Assembly: GCF_901709675.1 (NCBI RefSeq)
Contig: NC_051094.1
Span: forward strand, 4,925,001-4,989,000
Source: Syngnathus acus
Taxonomy: Eukaryota > Chordata > Actinopteri > Syngnathiformes > Syngnathidae
Length of the DNA: 64,000 bases
Reading direction: 5' to 3'
Shown in pieces: positions 49,371-62,172 of the stretch. The notes beneath the pieces were generated by a model. The model saw only the letters and a list, made by a program, of their open reading frames with translations, had not been told where the DNA came from and did not search any database. Both the position numbers and the translations under genes were made by a program. Position 1 is the first letter of the stretch. Every line of letters starts with the position of its first letter.

Positions 49371-52300
49371 TCACTTGAACTGCAATAAGACAAAGGAGTC
49401 AAGTCACTTTGAACAACAAAATAAGATAAAAATACTATGTATAAAAAAAAAGCTTTAAAAAAAAAAAAAAAAAATTATGGAATATGAATAGTATATGTAC
49501 AAAAAGAAAATCTATTTAACTATTGTCTATTGACCATATATTTGTGGGTCATTTCAAAAGACTTACGGGAGACTTGAGCAGGACATTGGGCTTCTGGGCC
49601 AGCGTGGGCTTCTTCATGAGCACCGGCTTGTTGAACTTGGGTGACATGGATACCAGCGAGGCGGGGTCGTCGTTGCCATCAACGTCGGCCAGCTGGAGCT
49701 GGTCCAGCGGCACGCCGGCCAGAGAGTAATGCTGCTTCCTCAGCATGCCCAGACGCAGATGCTCGTTTTCCAGCAGAGACTCCAGCTCCAGCACCTTCAC
49801 CTACAAAAACATTGACACATTCAATCCATCAGGGGGCAGTATTACACAACTCTCAGAAGAATGTAGCCCAACTTGTCCTTCTGGAATCATTTCCTGTGTA
49901 ACTGCAAATTTCTTTTTTCCTCTGCCAATTCGACCTGTCCTTTATGTTGAATTAGAAGATGAATGAGAAACAAACTGACTTTTTTTTAAAAAAGCTTTTC
50001 ACCAACCCAGCTTTGGATGCAACATTTCACAAATAAAAAAAAAAGGCATTTCAGACAGCCTATTGTTCTGGTGGATACTACACGTTTGAAAATGATAGAG
50101 TCTATGGGGCCCATAATCCACAAGGTGTTTTCTGAGTCCATCGTTACCTGTGACTCCATTTCTTCTTTTTTCAACTTGATGAGCGACAACCCAGAGAAGT
50201 CCATGGGATCTGCACACCAGACACACACAGAAAACAAAACAAAAAACGATTGGATTGAGGCTTGACACGCACCCGCTAAAGTAATTGCCCGACAGCACTC
50301 GCGTACCCTTATCCTCCAGGTTGTCCTGTCCCGTCCTGGTGGAGCCCACCACTTTGGCGGCCATTTCGTTGACCAGGCGCGAGGCCTGCTGGAGCACCGT
50401 CAGCCTCTTGCTGTGACGATCTGCTTTCACCTGGAAACACATTCGCAAAAGTCAACGAGACTGTCACAGCAGACATACACAGACCCGAAACTTTAGCTGT
50501 AAATTCCTTGAAGTTACCTTGGAGGCAGCGACCAGTTGTGCAGTGCTGGCAGCGATCTCGTGGGAGCAGACAATCAACTCTTCATATTTGCCTGTGTGCA
50601 GCACCACCTTGTCAGCAGACTCCCTGTTGGTGGCCAGGAGAAAAACACCCAATTGGTTCTCTCAGCAAATACAGAGAACCTGGTGTCAAGTAGAACTTAC
50701 ACCATCTCTGTGGCCCCCCAGCCCACCGCCTTGGCCGCAGAGATCAGCCCCTCGGTCCAGCGAGAGTTCCTGGCGTAGAACTCTTTGATGGAGGCAGCGC
50801 CCTGAACAAAAACAAACTTGGGTTATTCTAGCGGCTAGAAGAACTGAACTAGGGCGACAACTCACCCTGCCGCTCTCCACGATCTCCTTCTGCAATTCCG
50901 TGGAAGCAAGGACCAACATGCGGATAGCCTACGCAGGACGCAAGTGAAAACACACAATAAGGATGAGAAAGGTAAGAGGAGTACAATGTTGTCCAAGTCC
51001 AGCGTACCTTCATGAGGTCTGTGCAACTGTTGAGGATCCTGAAAGAAAAAGGTACACTCAGATAACGACCTTCAAATATTAGTACCAGCCTTAAAAAAAA
51101 TCCGTATGAGTTGGGCCCAATTAATCAAAACATTTGAATAGCTCTGGTGAAAAAATGGCAGTGGTGTTTGTTTGATATCCTCATGAACAAACCTTTCATT
51201 GACTTCCAGTTTAATTCCCGACGTGTCCTTTCGAGCCTGATTCATCACTTCCTGTAACCACAAGGACACACATCACTTGCATATTCAAGAATAAAAAAAA
51301 AAAAATGGAGGACTAATACATATACACATGCCAATACCTAAATAGACAACACACACGAACAAACAAACAAACCTAACCAAGCAACGAACATCCACAGACA
51401 GGTTCACCTAAAAAAAAAAAATAATAACACGACTACTTTTTTCTTTCTACAGCTAGTCCTACTAACATCAATCCTGCGGACGGCCTCCTCGATGGCCGCC
51501 GAGGTGGCGGCCATTTCCTTGTCAACCATATCCCCCAGCTCATCTTGGCGGATGTCCATGCCTTTTGGTCGCAGCTCCTACACAGCAGAAAGACAATTTC
51601 AGTTTGCGCTCATCATGGGACGGCGCGCCGGATTGCGTCACGCTTGCGTGCCTGGCCCAGACGTAGGATCTTGTGGATGATGACTTGAATGGAGGCTGGG
51701 TCGGCCCTCTGCAGCGTGCTCTTGGACTTGAGCTCCCTCAGGTACTGCAAACTCTGAGTGGCGCAGCTTCTGCAGTTCTCCGTCAGTTCTGTGGGGCGGG
51801 GGTGCGTGTCATTTAGGCAATAAATTCATTTTAGTCGTGTAACATTCCGAGGGTATTTGTGTATTGCTTACTGTCTGCGTGGTCAGTTGGCGCCATGTGT
51901 GCGGTGGCGCTGCCATTGCTGATGGTTTCGGCGGCTGCGTGGGAGAAGTGAGTCAGCGACCTCAGCAGCGCTCCAGCGTCTGAAACGCAACGACACAATG
52001 TCACCTCGTTTCATTATTAGTTTTGTTATTATTATCCACATTGTTACAAGACATTTATTTACCCTTCATGTCTTTCACGTACTCCGCTTGACCTTTTTTC
52101 ACTTTATCCACGGAGCTCAGTGCCACCTCTGCTCGACTGATTAAATAATCTGTGTTTGAAAGACAGTCGGAAGTTTAAATACATTCAATTATTAACAACG
52201 ATGCGAGACCGATGCTCCATCTCAGCGGCGTGACCTGGGGAGCTGGTGCATCGGATGTGGAGGGGATCGTCCAGCTTGGCCACGGCATCTTGAATGATGT

Positions 52301-55300
52301 TCTCGGCTTCTGTGACGGTGCCCTGCAGCAACGCAAACTGCTCGTCCAGGAGCTTCTGCTTCAGCAGCTCCTCCTGTCTGGCCTGCGTGCAATACAAATG
52401 AAATACAAAAATATCTGACTGTTTCCGCGCACTCAATCCAGTGTACACGATATAGGAACCCGTTTGCGTGACTGATTTGAAATCTAAAACCAAGCGGTGA
52501 ACAATCCCGACCCACCTTCTCCTCCAGTCTGGCCTGCAGCTCGGTAAGTTCCCTGCTGTTCTTGTCTTTCTCTTGCTGGACGGTGGATTGCTGCAGCTGC
52601 GCAGTCTGGCGGACGGACGAAAGCTCGGCCTCCTTCTCGCTCACCGAGCGCATCAGACGCTCCTTCTCCGCCTGCATGGCGACCATGGTGTTGTTGACTT
52701 GAGCAGAGGACTACAAGACAGAAAGAAAAGCAGATGCAGTTAAGGTAATCACACTCTGTACTTAAGTGCATTTACAATTTTTTTTTTTTTTTTTGTCAAA
52801 GATAAACTGTGTCAACTCACCATCTCACTGCTCTGCAGGGTGGCCTTGATGCGGGTTATTTCCGCCATCTTCTCTACCAGTTCTCTCCTCAGTTTCTCCA
52901 TCTCAAATTTCTGCTCCTCCACCTACAACAAAAACCATTTGGTTTCAAAAACCAACCAGAATGCGAACGCTTCCACGACGACAGCCCGCCGACCTTCATG
53001 TCTGCTTCCTGCCGTATCCGATCCACCTCAAAGGCCAGCTGCATTTTGGTCCTCGCCACCTCCTCCTGAGTTTGGTGGGTGGCAGACAGCATCTTCACTG
53101 TGTCGGCACTCTGTCGGCAAACGTTAAGCAATTGTGACTTACGATTGCAGTGTCCAATGAAAATCCTGCAAGTATGCTGCTTGACCTATCTCAACCAAGA
53201 GATTTTTCAATGTCGGAGAGGAGCCAAGTTTAGACTGGCTTGGTATTGGACGTTACAGAGAGTCTTTGCCAGATGAGTACACATACACTTCCGATGATTT
53301 ATTTATTTTTCTAAACATCTGTAAGCAATATTTTGGTTGACACCTTTAGTTTAAAGTATGAATACAGGTTCTTGGAAAATGTCAGTACAGGGATGCATCT
53401 TTTTTTTTTTTTTTACCCCCGAATCAGAGCCTTTTTTTTGGTGCGCCTACCTTGCGAAGTAGTTCAGCATGGCTGGCCACCAGCTCCGTGTGCTTCTCTT
53501 TCAGCTTCGTGTAGCGTTGTTCTGTAGCCTGGGCTCTTTCTGCGCAAATACACAAAAGCACTCCCTAAATACACAGCAGCCAAAATATTTGTGATTAGCG
53601 TAATATTGATCTTACGTTCCGCCTCGATGAAGGTGCTCTGCAGGCTCTCGTGCTCGGTGATGCGGCGACGCGCCGCCTCCAGAGCCAGGCGGAGCTGCTC
53701 GTTTTCCACTAGCGCGCGTTGCTTCTGAGACCGCTGCTCCTCCAACTCCGCCTCCAAGCTGTTGATCTGCGCCTTGAGCTGCATGATGTAGCGCTGGGCC
53801 TTGCGGTGGGCGGGGAAATAAAAAAAGATATCATTTACATCAGCAATCCCCAACTAATAGCCAGAAGTAGTCATTCCATATAGCTCGGAGAGAATATTTG
53901 CAAACAAACAAGCTCAGAGCTCCTACTAAATATAACAACTATATTCAGCGTAGAGGTGAGTTGTATTTTTGTGATTTTTCATTTGTTGTTACTTGTACTG
54001 CTTTAGAAGGGAACCACCGGTTGAAATAAATCAGAGGAAGCATGACACACAAGCTCGCCACATTCCACATGTGGGGAAGAGATATTTTGCATCCGTCCAA
54101 CAGGTGTCCAAACAAACAAAGCAGTGGTGTCAAGTCAGTCACAACAGCGCTCCTCACCTCCGCTTTCACCTTCTCCAGCTCGGCTCGCAACAACTCCAGA
54201 TCCCGCTTGAGGCTCTCAATCTGGAGATCCCTGTTGCAAGATGACAACAACAACATATTGACAAAATAGCTACAAAAAAAAAAAAAAGTTATTTACGACA
54301 ACTAATGTTTTCAACTTTTTCGTCAATCCCTGTAAAAGCTGGCAATGGCGTTTGTTGTTATTGATTAAAGTGCAATTAACAACGTCCCCACAGGGTGGCG
54401 CACCTACATTAACTGACTATTTGCTTGGGTATTGGAAATGATGGGGGAAAAAAATTGTCCTGCGTTTGAATAATTTCTTCCACTGGAATGTAACATGGTC
54501 CATTATCAGACGACGCATCACCTGTCGTCGAAGCCTCCGTTGGGCGGTCCAAAGGCCTGATCGAAGATGTCGGGCTCCGGCGCGGCTTGCGAGCTAGCGG
54601 CGTCGCTGACGTCGATGAGCGGCTCGGGGTCATCGTCATCATCGTCGTCGCCGTCCTCGTCGGGGATGACCACCACCAGCTTGACGTGCTTGGCCAGCGA
54701 GGCCGCGTGCAGGAAGTTGGGTGGTGACTGATGACAGGATGAGAGGGAAAGAATATAACCATGTTAGCACAAGTATTCACATTTTGACATGTAAATGTTA
54801 AAAGTAAAGTATGTGTACTTGGATATTTCTCGCCACTGCTACAAATAAATATCAGATGAGTCAATTGGTAATTTAAGGCCTTCCAGTTTGATGACTCGTG
54901 GTATTGGGAGAAATATGTGAGCTGTCCCTTATGTGAGTCAAATGTGAGCAGATCTTACATCAGGCAGTCGGGGGATTTGGATGAGCCTCTTGAAGAAGAG
55001 CATCTCTCTAGCTCTGTTGAAGAAGGTCTTGAGGCTGCGGGCCACAAAAGCGGACAATCACGTCATCATACAGGGAGTTCCCCAAAAATATCTGCCAATT
55101 TGCAATCAAACTTATAGGACAAAAGTGAATCATTAAACTTAAGTTGAAGATGAATGTGAGTTTATTGTTTTCCTTTTTGGTTTATCCAGGGTGGAGAACA
55201 TAGTGCCTATTTCATTTTGTTGACCTATGACACAGAGATTCAAATGAGATAGGGGGATGGTAGTTGTGGTCGCCTGGCTTATGTTGCACACTTTCTTTTA

Positions 55301-58300
55301 TTCAATACGTTCCCTTGACACCACCTTTAGCGCGAGGACACGACCGAAGCTCCAACACGTACGTACCTCTGGAACTGGTCCCGGAAGCGATCCCGGTGTC
55401 CTTGTAAAGTGTCAGCGGGGAGACCTGAAATCCCCCCAAACCGATCCATTTATTGATTACGTTCAACCCCCGGACTATTGAAATGGTCATTCTGCGTTTC
55501 CTTACACGCGTGTAGCTTGAACAGCAGCTTGACCATGAAGTGATAAAGTTGACTGCAGTCCTGGATGACCTGGATGAGTGGCGACAGACGACACTGGCCC
55601 GAGGTGAGCGTGGAGATGGCGATGGACGAGTTGAGTTGCCTCATCACTGATCGGGACCACATTTACACACAGACGCATATTTAAACCTTAATGAAGTCAC
55701 ACAAAACAACTGAAGGATTACGTGTTGAATCGTCGACCTTACAAACATGGACATGGACCGAGTATTGATAATTATGTTGGTTCTTGCAACACACATTTAA
55801 CAAGCCGAAAAGATGTCGGATTTGAAATGATTCCATTTTAGGCTATAAAATCTGTTGGGTTTTAACATGAACAGATTATACTTGAACACAGAGCACTTCT
55901 CCCGAATTAAGGAATTTTTAACATTGGTAGTTGTGGCAAGATTCTGGGCGTCTTTCATTACAAGTGAATAAACGGAAAGAGACTTAATGCCCTGTAATTG
56001 GCTGGCATTTCCTCATCAGATGCAGCTAATTTAGGGCGAGACGATGTCGGAAACAAGTTCAACGGAGGCCACGCGGCAGAAACGCCCTTCCTCATCAACT
56101 GTAGGCGGAAACCACCATTAAAATTGCACGAGATTTCATTTTAGGTTTTGGGTAAGGGTCACTAAGAGACTGTTCTGGAGTTGCAGTGTTTGAGTATTTT
56201 TTTTACCTGTCTCAGCCAACTTCAACTCTCCATCCATGTAATCAAACAGCTCCACGGTGAGCTGAAAACTGCCGGGGACAATTTGAGAGTCTCGTTACGG
56301 GAGAGAGGAATGAAGCGAATCGACTAAACTAAATGAGGATGTCGAGGATGCGAGGTTTAACGGACTCACACGTTGTTGACGTCCGTCCCCGCCGTGCGCT
56401 CCAGCACCTCGTCGGTGGCCTCCAAGTTGGCGGGGATTTCAGAGTGCTGCGAAACAAGAAAGCTGCGTGTTCAATTTCAACGTAATGCCAGATGGATCCC
56501 GCGAGTCCGGACGCCCCTTTCACCTTGTTGTGAAACTTCATTTTGGTGCAGAGCAGCTTGGAGTACAGCGCAACCAGCTGCCCGTATCGATCGTGCAGGT
56601 TGCCCTGGAAAAGCAAAACATTTGAATAACAGGCATCCCACATTTATCTGATGCTATTATTGACCATTAGTCTTACTGGACCGCATCTCACGGCTCCTGA
56701 AATGTCCACACGAGAATAAACAGACCTCTTAGGCTTAATGAGCGTTTCCATGTTCATAAAGGAGCCGGTAGACGTCTAGACGTCATTTAATGCTAATGAT
56801 TATTCCGTAGCCGCATGATGGATTTTTCTTGTGTATGAACGTCGATATACAAAAAAAAACATTTCCTTGCCTACAATCAACAAGACAAACACTCACCCAA
56901 AGCTGGCCGAGTTCCACAATAGAACTGAAATGTCGCATGCAATCTTGTAACACCTGCAAAGGAACCCCAAACACACTTGAGTGATGAATTCACTTGTTTT
57001 TGTTTGTTAAAAATATCGAGAGCCTCACATTGCGGTGGCCGTCACGCAGGACTTTGTGCAGCACGTGGCAGAACTTCCAGCTGAGGATGGAACTGTTGGC
57101 CAAGGGGAAGCCCAGAGCGTACGACCAAAAGGTATAGGCCCCCTTCTCCCGGTGAGTGCCTAGGATGATACCTGATTGGTTCCCTGTTAAAGAAGTGCAT
57201 GTTGATGGGAATCGGCTGCACTCCCCGCCTCAGGAGAAAAAAAAAAAAAAAAGGATACGCCGTGCATGCTTCTCCTTCACGGGTGTTTCGGTGGAGTTGA
57301 TGGCTTTGCTGATGCTGCTTAGCTGAAAAGGGAAGAGAGTAAAGATTTTGTCATTTTTTGCGAGTGGTGATTACAGTTGCGGGAAAAAAAATGCTGCTAT
57401 GCATAATACACAGCATAGATGACGAGTTAACAGATCAAATGCCCACGCCGGGAGATACGAGCTCCAAATGATTATGTGGAGAATGAGTCATCGGAAACCG
57501 TGTGCCTTCCGGAACCGGTCCGGCAGGACCAACAAGTGTCAACCGAGAAATGGCAACGCGAAGGGAGGAAGAGACGCATCGTATTTTGATTTGGTCGTTG
57601 TCTAGAACGTAGCCTTACTGATTATCAGGAAGTTGTAAACTACCATAATGGGAATCCTCCAATTGTTAATGGTTAGCTATCTATATAAAAAAAAAAAAAT
57701 AATATAAAAATATATATTAGGGCTGTAACAACAAACAATATGTACAATAGCAAAATCAATTTGAACCAATCGTCCTTAAATCGTATCGCACACCCATGTT
57801 TCAAAATACAGATCGAATTGTCTTGTATTGGAGAGACGCGCTTCCATCTAGAAAATGTCAAAATTCAATAAAGATACCACAAGTGACACCTGATGAGCTA
57901 TTGCCAAACGTCCCTCCCCATCTAATTTCCAAGTGTCGCCATGGTAAAATTATTTTCAGAATCAAGGAAGAAGGAAGGAGGGTGAAAAGAAAAGATGACG
58001 AGCTGTGGTAATTAGTTGGCAATGATTATCATTTTATATTTTGTTCCTGTTCTTAACTCAGCACTTTTGTGTGTGTGTGTGTGTGTGTGTGTACGCATAG
58101 CAGCCTCCATCGGCATGGTCTTATATAAAACTCTCATCCAGTGAAGGCATTAATCCCCACGTGGCTTTAATCTCTGGTTTCCATTTCTCTTCTCCCTCCC
58201 TAAATTTTCATCCTAAAAAAAAAAAACATGTTTAATCATTCCCATTACTGTGTGAACCATTTGAGCAAATATTAACATGTCAATGAATCTATCTTGCATT

Positions 58301-61300
58301 TTCACGTGGCACCTGATCCGCAAAATAATTGCTGACGTCATTTTAACTTGCTGTTACTCTCCCAAAAGTCCAACTAAAAACTGTCCCTGCTAATTATTTT
58401 GTGGTGCCCCAAATGAATGCTAGCAAACATCCAGGGACCTCAGTTTGTGAAGCACTGCTTTACTCCACATAAGAGCATCAAGAACAGATGGGCTTCTGTG
58501 CCAATGAGAAAGTAAATACAACAGGAGAACCCCCCCCATCCCCATCTCCCCCGACTTGCCGGTGACGCAAACTAAACGGTCGCGCTAGCTCGTTTACACA
58601 GGGCGAGTTTGGCAGGGCGGCGTGGAGGCCTGTGTGACAATGAGGGGCTTGTTGGTTGGGGGAGGAAAAGAGGATGAATAGTTGGGTAGCACATTGGGGA
58701 GGAGCTGCTGTGAGTGTGCGTTTGTAGCATTGGCACACAGAGGCCGTCTCGACAGATGGCCGCCGAGCAGCGAAGCTACGGTCAAACTGGTGTTGGCGGA
58801 TGATTGATAAAAGCCAGGCAAATGTGCCGCACAGCAACGTCGCTACACTTGACTCACCGCCGTTGCCATGACGACCCCCAAATCAACTTCATGGCTCCAA
58901 ACAAGAATCCTCAACTACCGCAGTGGAACATGTGCACTTGTCTGAAAATATTTTCTATATTCCCAAAAATCTGCGCTTTACATGTTTTACTTGAGTGTAA
59001 TGCTCTTGACATGCGGGAAAAGGAGAGCCACAGTCACTGAGGAGCTTGTCATCATCTTAAATCAACGCAGGAGGACAGTAAAACGACTCTCATGCAGGAG
59101 CTGCTGTTAGCCACAGCTCACACCCAGACGCTCACGGGCAGATTTGCCAAAGCCAGCCTCTCTCCAGCGTGCAGATGTTTAGAACACCACACTAGTTCCT
59201 GCCTCCTAAAGGTAATAGTAATAATAGTGTGTCTAAAACGTGAAAGAGGAGCATCGGTAAATTGAGAAGGAGGGTAAGCCTCAACTAATCCCCACCACCA
59301 CCATAAGGTTGGGTTGCCAGCCGGCATTATTGTCAGCATGCACTCAACCCGAGCAGCGTCATCCGTCCGTCTCCTGTCCGGCGAGTGCGCATGCAAACCA
59401 TCTGGATGTTGCTCAGTTCAGAGTCGGGAATGCTTGTTAAAAATTTAAAACCGCTGCTGCCCGTTGGTTGGAAATGCGAGTGCATGATAGCACAGCTCGT
59501 TACCATCTTGAATCAACACACAAGAGCAGTGGCGTTGGCTAGCATTAGGATGTGATCAAAGTGGAGTAAAAGTTCATTAAAAGTTGACATAACTGACATT
59601 TTTTCAGCAAGCCCCAGTCTTTCTTTTTTTTTTTTGTGCGCCCAGACTAGATTCAACCTATTTTAACAGACCACTATAAAAAAAAAAATTTAAAAAAACT
59701 TTTTGGTTTCCTTCTCTTTGTCTTAGAAAGGGGAGGACAGAGAGCAACCGTGCTAACTCGAGCATACTTTTGCCACACTTACTTTTGGCCTTTTTTGTTG
59801 TTGTTGATTAATGTGTATCGTTTAAAAAAAAAAAAAAAAAAAAAAGAATCACACACACAAGATGCCAAAAGGTAGCTCCAATTAAAACAAAAGAACACTA
59901 ATAAAATCATTCTCTTTATTTTAGCCGAACATAGAGTATGTTTATTATTCTTAATGCATCAAATATTCTGTATTTTCCTATATTTTATTACATAATAATT
60001 TCCCTGTGCGGGACAAATAAAGAAATATCTTATATGGGACAGTGACACATTTCTCTTTTGTATTTGTCTGTCTAATGTGTGTTTTTGAGTGAGACAACCT
60101 TGTTTTGGAAACAAGACATTGTCATAAAAGTGTACACTGGTGTGCTCAGATTTTGTGTCGACATAAAACCACGATGGCAGACACAAACAGCTAATTTAAC
60201 TCACGGCAACATTGCCCCTTTTAATTAAGAGGAGAAGCCCAAATGCATTAAGAGTGCTTTTCTCTACTGTACTCCCACTCAAACACTCTTGTTTATCTAA
60301 CTACTACCTTCACGCCCCATCGCCTCGCCTGGCCTGGCCTCACGGGTGCTCTCTCAGGCAACTATAGCAAAAGAAATCAAACACTGCACCCACACACACA
60401 TTTCTAGAGGAGAGTGCGCATGTGATGCTTCACCTTCACGAGCAGTGCAGCAGTGGAGCTCGACTGCATGAATCAGCAACTTGATCACAAGACAAGTCAG
60501 GCTACCTCCTACACACTACCCAGCAGGTTCTTGATTTTCAAATTAAATTGGTTCACGCTCGTAACTAATCTTGCCCCCTTGAAATAAACGGAAATACGAT
60601 TCAAGCCCCACATTGTGCTCCTTCTTGTGTCTGTGCCCTGGCCACCAGGGGGCACTATAAGCCATACATGCGGGTACAAACGAAGAAAACCAACTGCGCA
60701 GTAAGCAAGATACAATAAGATTAAGATCTTTTGGGGTTGGCAGAGGATAAAGAATACATACCTGTGTATCGTGTCGTATGAGATACCTCAACTTTTTCTA
60801 ATGTCTAAAATTTCATTTCACACAACGACAAAACATTATGACTAAAGGGCCTTTCGTTCTGACGAAGCCGATCATTCACCAATTTGTGAAAATGTTGCAG
60901 TACAGTGCCAACCACTGCAGAGAAGGACTTTTGCGATACTTTGAAATAAGTCCGGTATTGGCTCGATGCTGATACCTGGTATCGGTACTTGGCTGTCCTT
61001 ATAAAACAGCAATGTTGATGCTATTTGTTAGCCCACCGATGGTGCTTTGCATTGTGGTTTAGCATTAAGCTAACAGACTTTCTTAATGCAAAGTTCCACC
61101 AAGATTTAACTAAAAAGCATAAGTAGTATTTTGTGTAACCCCCCCCCCCCCCCCATCGCACAAACAGTGTCAACTAATCTCCTTGGTGGAGGGGATATAC
61201 ACAAAGTCATTCTTTCGGCCAACAGCAAACTTGGTGGAACAGAATGGAGATGATTGCTGTTCCAGATCTAGAAAGTGTGACAAATGTTGTGGAGGGAGGC

Positions 61301-62172
61301 GGAGGTGGAGAGCTGGCCAAACAGGACTAACTAGATCAGCACCACCATAGTGTCAAGTTATGTGTGCTTTCCTTTTCCATATCCTATTTATTTGACTTAA
61401 AAAATGCCATGGACTCATGTTCTGCTTCATTTTCAACCCCAACTATTCCAACATAAGGACATGCAGCTCTATGGTTGGATTTATTGTGTTTGGATTTAAT
61501 GACAATGGTTTAGTGTTTCAATTTATATCGATTAAAATGTACTGATGTCCTTCATTTGAAGTTCATTAAAGCACAGGCGAGTTCTTAACTTTGGTTCGGT
61601 TAAAAAATTGTTAATCATCAATATTGATTTTTACTGCAGTTAAAAGACAAGTTAGCCCTGCAATGTGGATTACGTATAAGGAAAATTAGCCTTGTATTTT
61701 GGCGTAATGAGAGCAACGTTAAAAATATATATATATTTGAGTATATGAAAAGATGAGCGCTCGATTTTATGTCAATTAATACACTGGTTCACCCCCCTCG
61801 TTTATGGTTATTGTGAGCCCAATTTACCCTCTACTTTCAGTCAATGAAGATGTGGGTGAGCCCCCCATTTAGGCTTAATTGAAGCACAGGTAAGGCCTCC
61901 ATTTTGAGTCGGAAAAAAGGCAGATTAGCCCTCAATTTTGAGTCGGTAAAAAGATCGAGTTAATTAAAATACAGGTGAACCCCTCATTTGGGTGTACCGG
62001 GAAAAGACAAGGTTATCGAGGGCCACACGGAGCACGCACAAAGACCATTCCAAAAAGCGTCAACAAACAAACGAGCGAAAGTCACCCTTACCTGCCGCTT
62101 GTCGAATTGATCCCTCTCGGCTCCGAGGCTGGCCTCGGTTCGCCTGGCCTTGACCCGCGTCGTGAGGCTCAT
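49371..62172 (-). CDS. hip1r: Huntingtin-interacting protein 1-related protein (HIP1R)
   Basis: Links clathrin coats to F-actin in endocytosis. Thirty-one exons, 1061 residues (human 1068): 62172-62092, 57322-57259, 57171-57029, 56953-56897, 56604-56524, 56446-56370, 56268-56207, 55646-55506, 55424-55367, 55034-54959, 54727-54522, 54230-54158, 53799-53616, 53539-53451, 53110-52994, 52922-52821, 52710-52516, 52382-52235, 52149-52063, 51979-51872, 51788-51652, 51577-51467, 51251-51193, 51038-51008, 50928-50866, 50801-50701, 50623-50518, 50430-50307, 50209-50148, 49800-49567, 49379-49371. ANTH domain about 25-300 (phosphoinositide binding); acidic linker with clathrin-box-like LIDVSD about 325; coiled coil about 350-600; actin-binding THATCH/I-LWEQ about 770-1000 (EFYARNSRWTEGLISAAKAV, GKYEELIVCSHEIAASTAQL). 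Exon 21 uses a GC donor. Exon 31, coding only Phe-Lys-stop, is the least certain. Confidence 0.95.
57323..62091 (-). other. HIP1R intron 1
   Basis: The only long intron of the gene (4.8 kb); most others are under 400 bp. No exon seen. It holds a short TG tract near 58069-58092, poly-A/T runs, a poly-C run near 61140-61155, a fish-type dispersed fragment starting GGGCTGTAACAACAAACAAT at 57720, and an inverted CAGAGGATAAAGAA copy near 60737. GTTGCCATGACGAC at 58862-58875 is half of an X-box. Confidence 0.6.

Noticed and set aside
49986-50448. Longer minus-strand frames that merge HIP1R exons 28 and 29 with flanking intron
   Set aside because: The frames read through splice sites; the exon boundaries are fixed by GT-AG sites and alignment to HIP1R.
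49371-62172. HIP1 rather than HIP1R
   Set aside because: The coiled-coil and THATCH sequences follow HIP1R and the neighbours are those of HIP1R in human; HIP1 lies on another chromosome.
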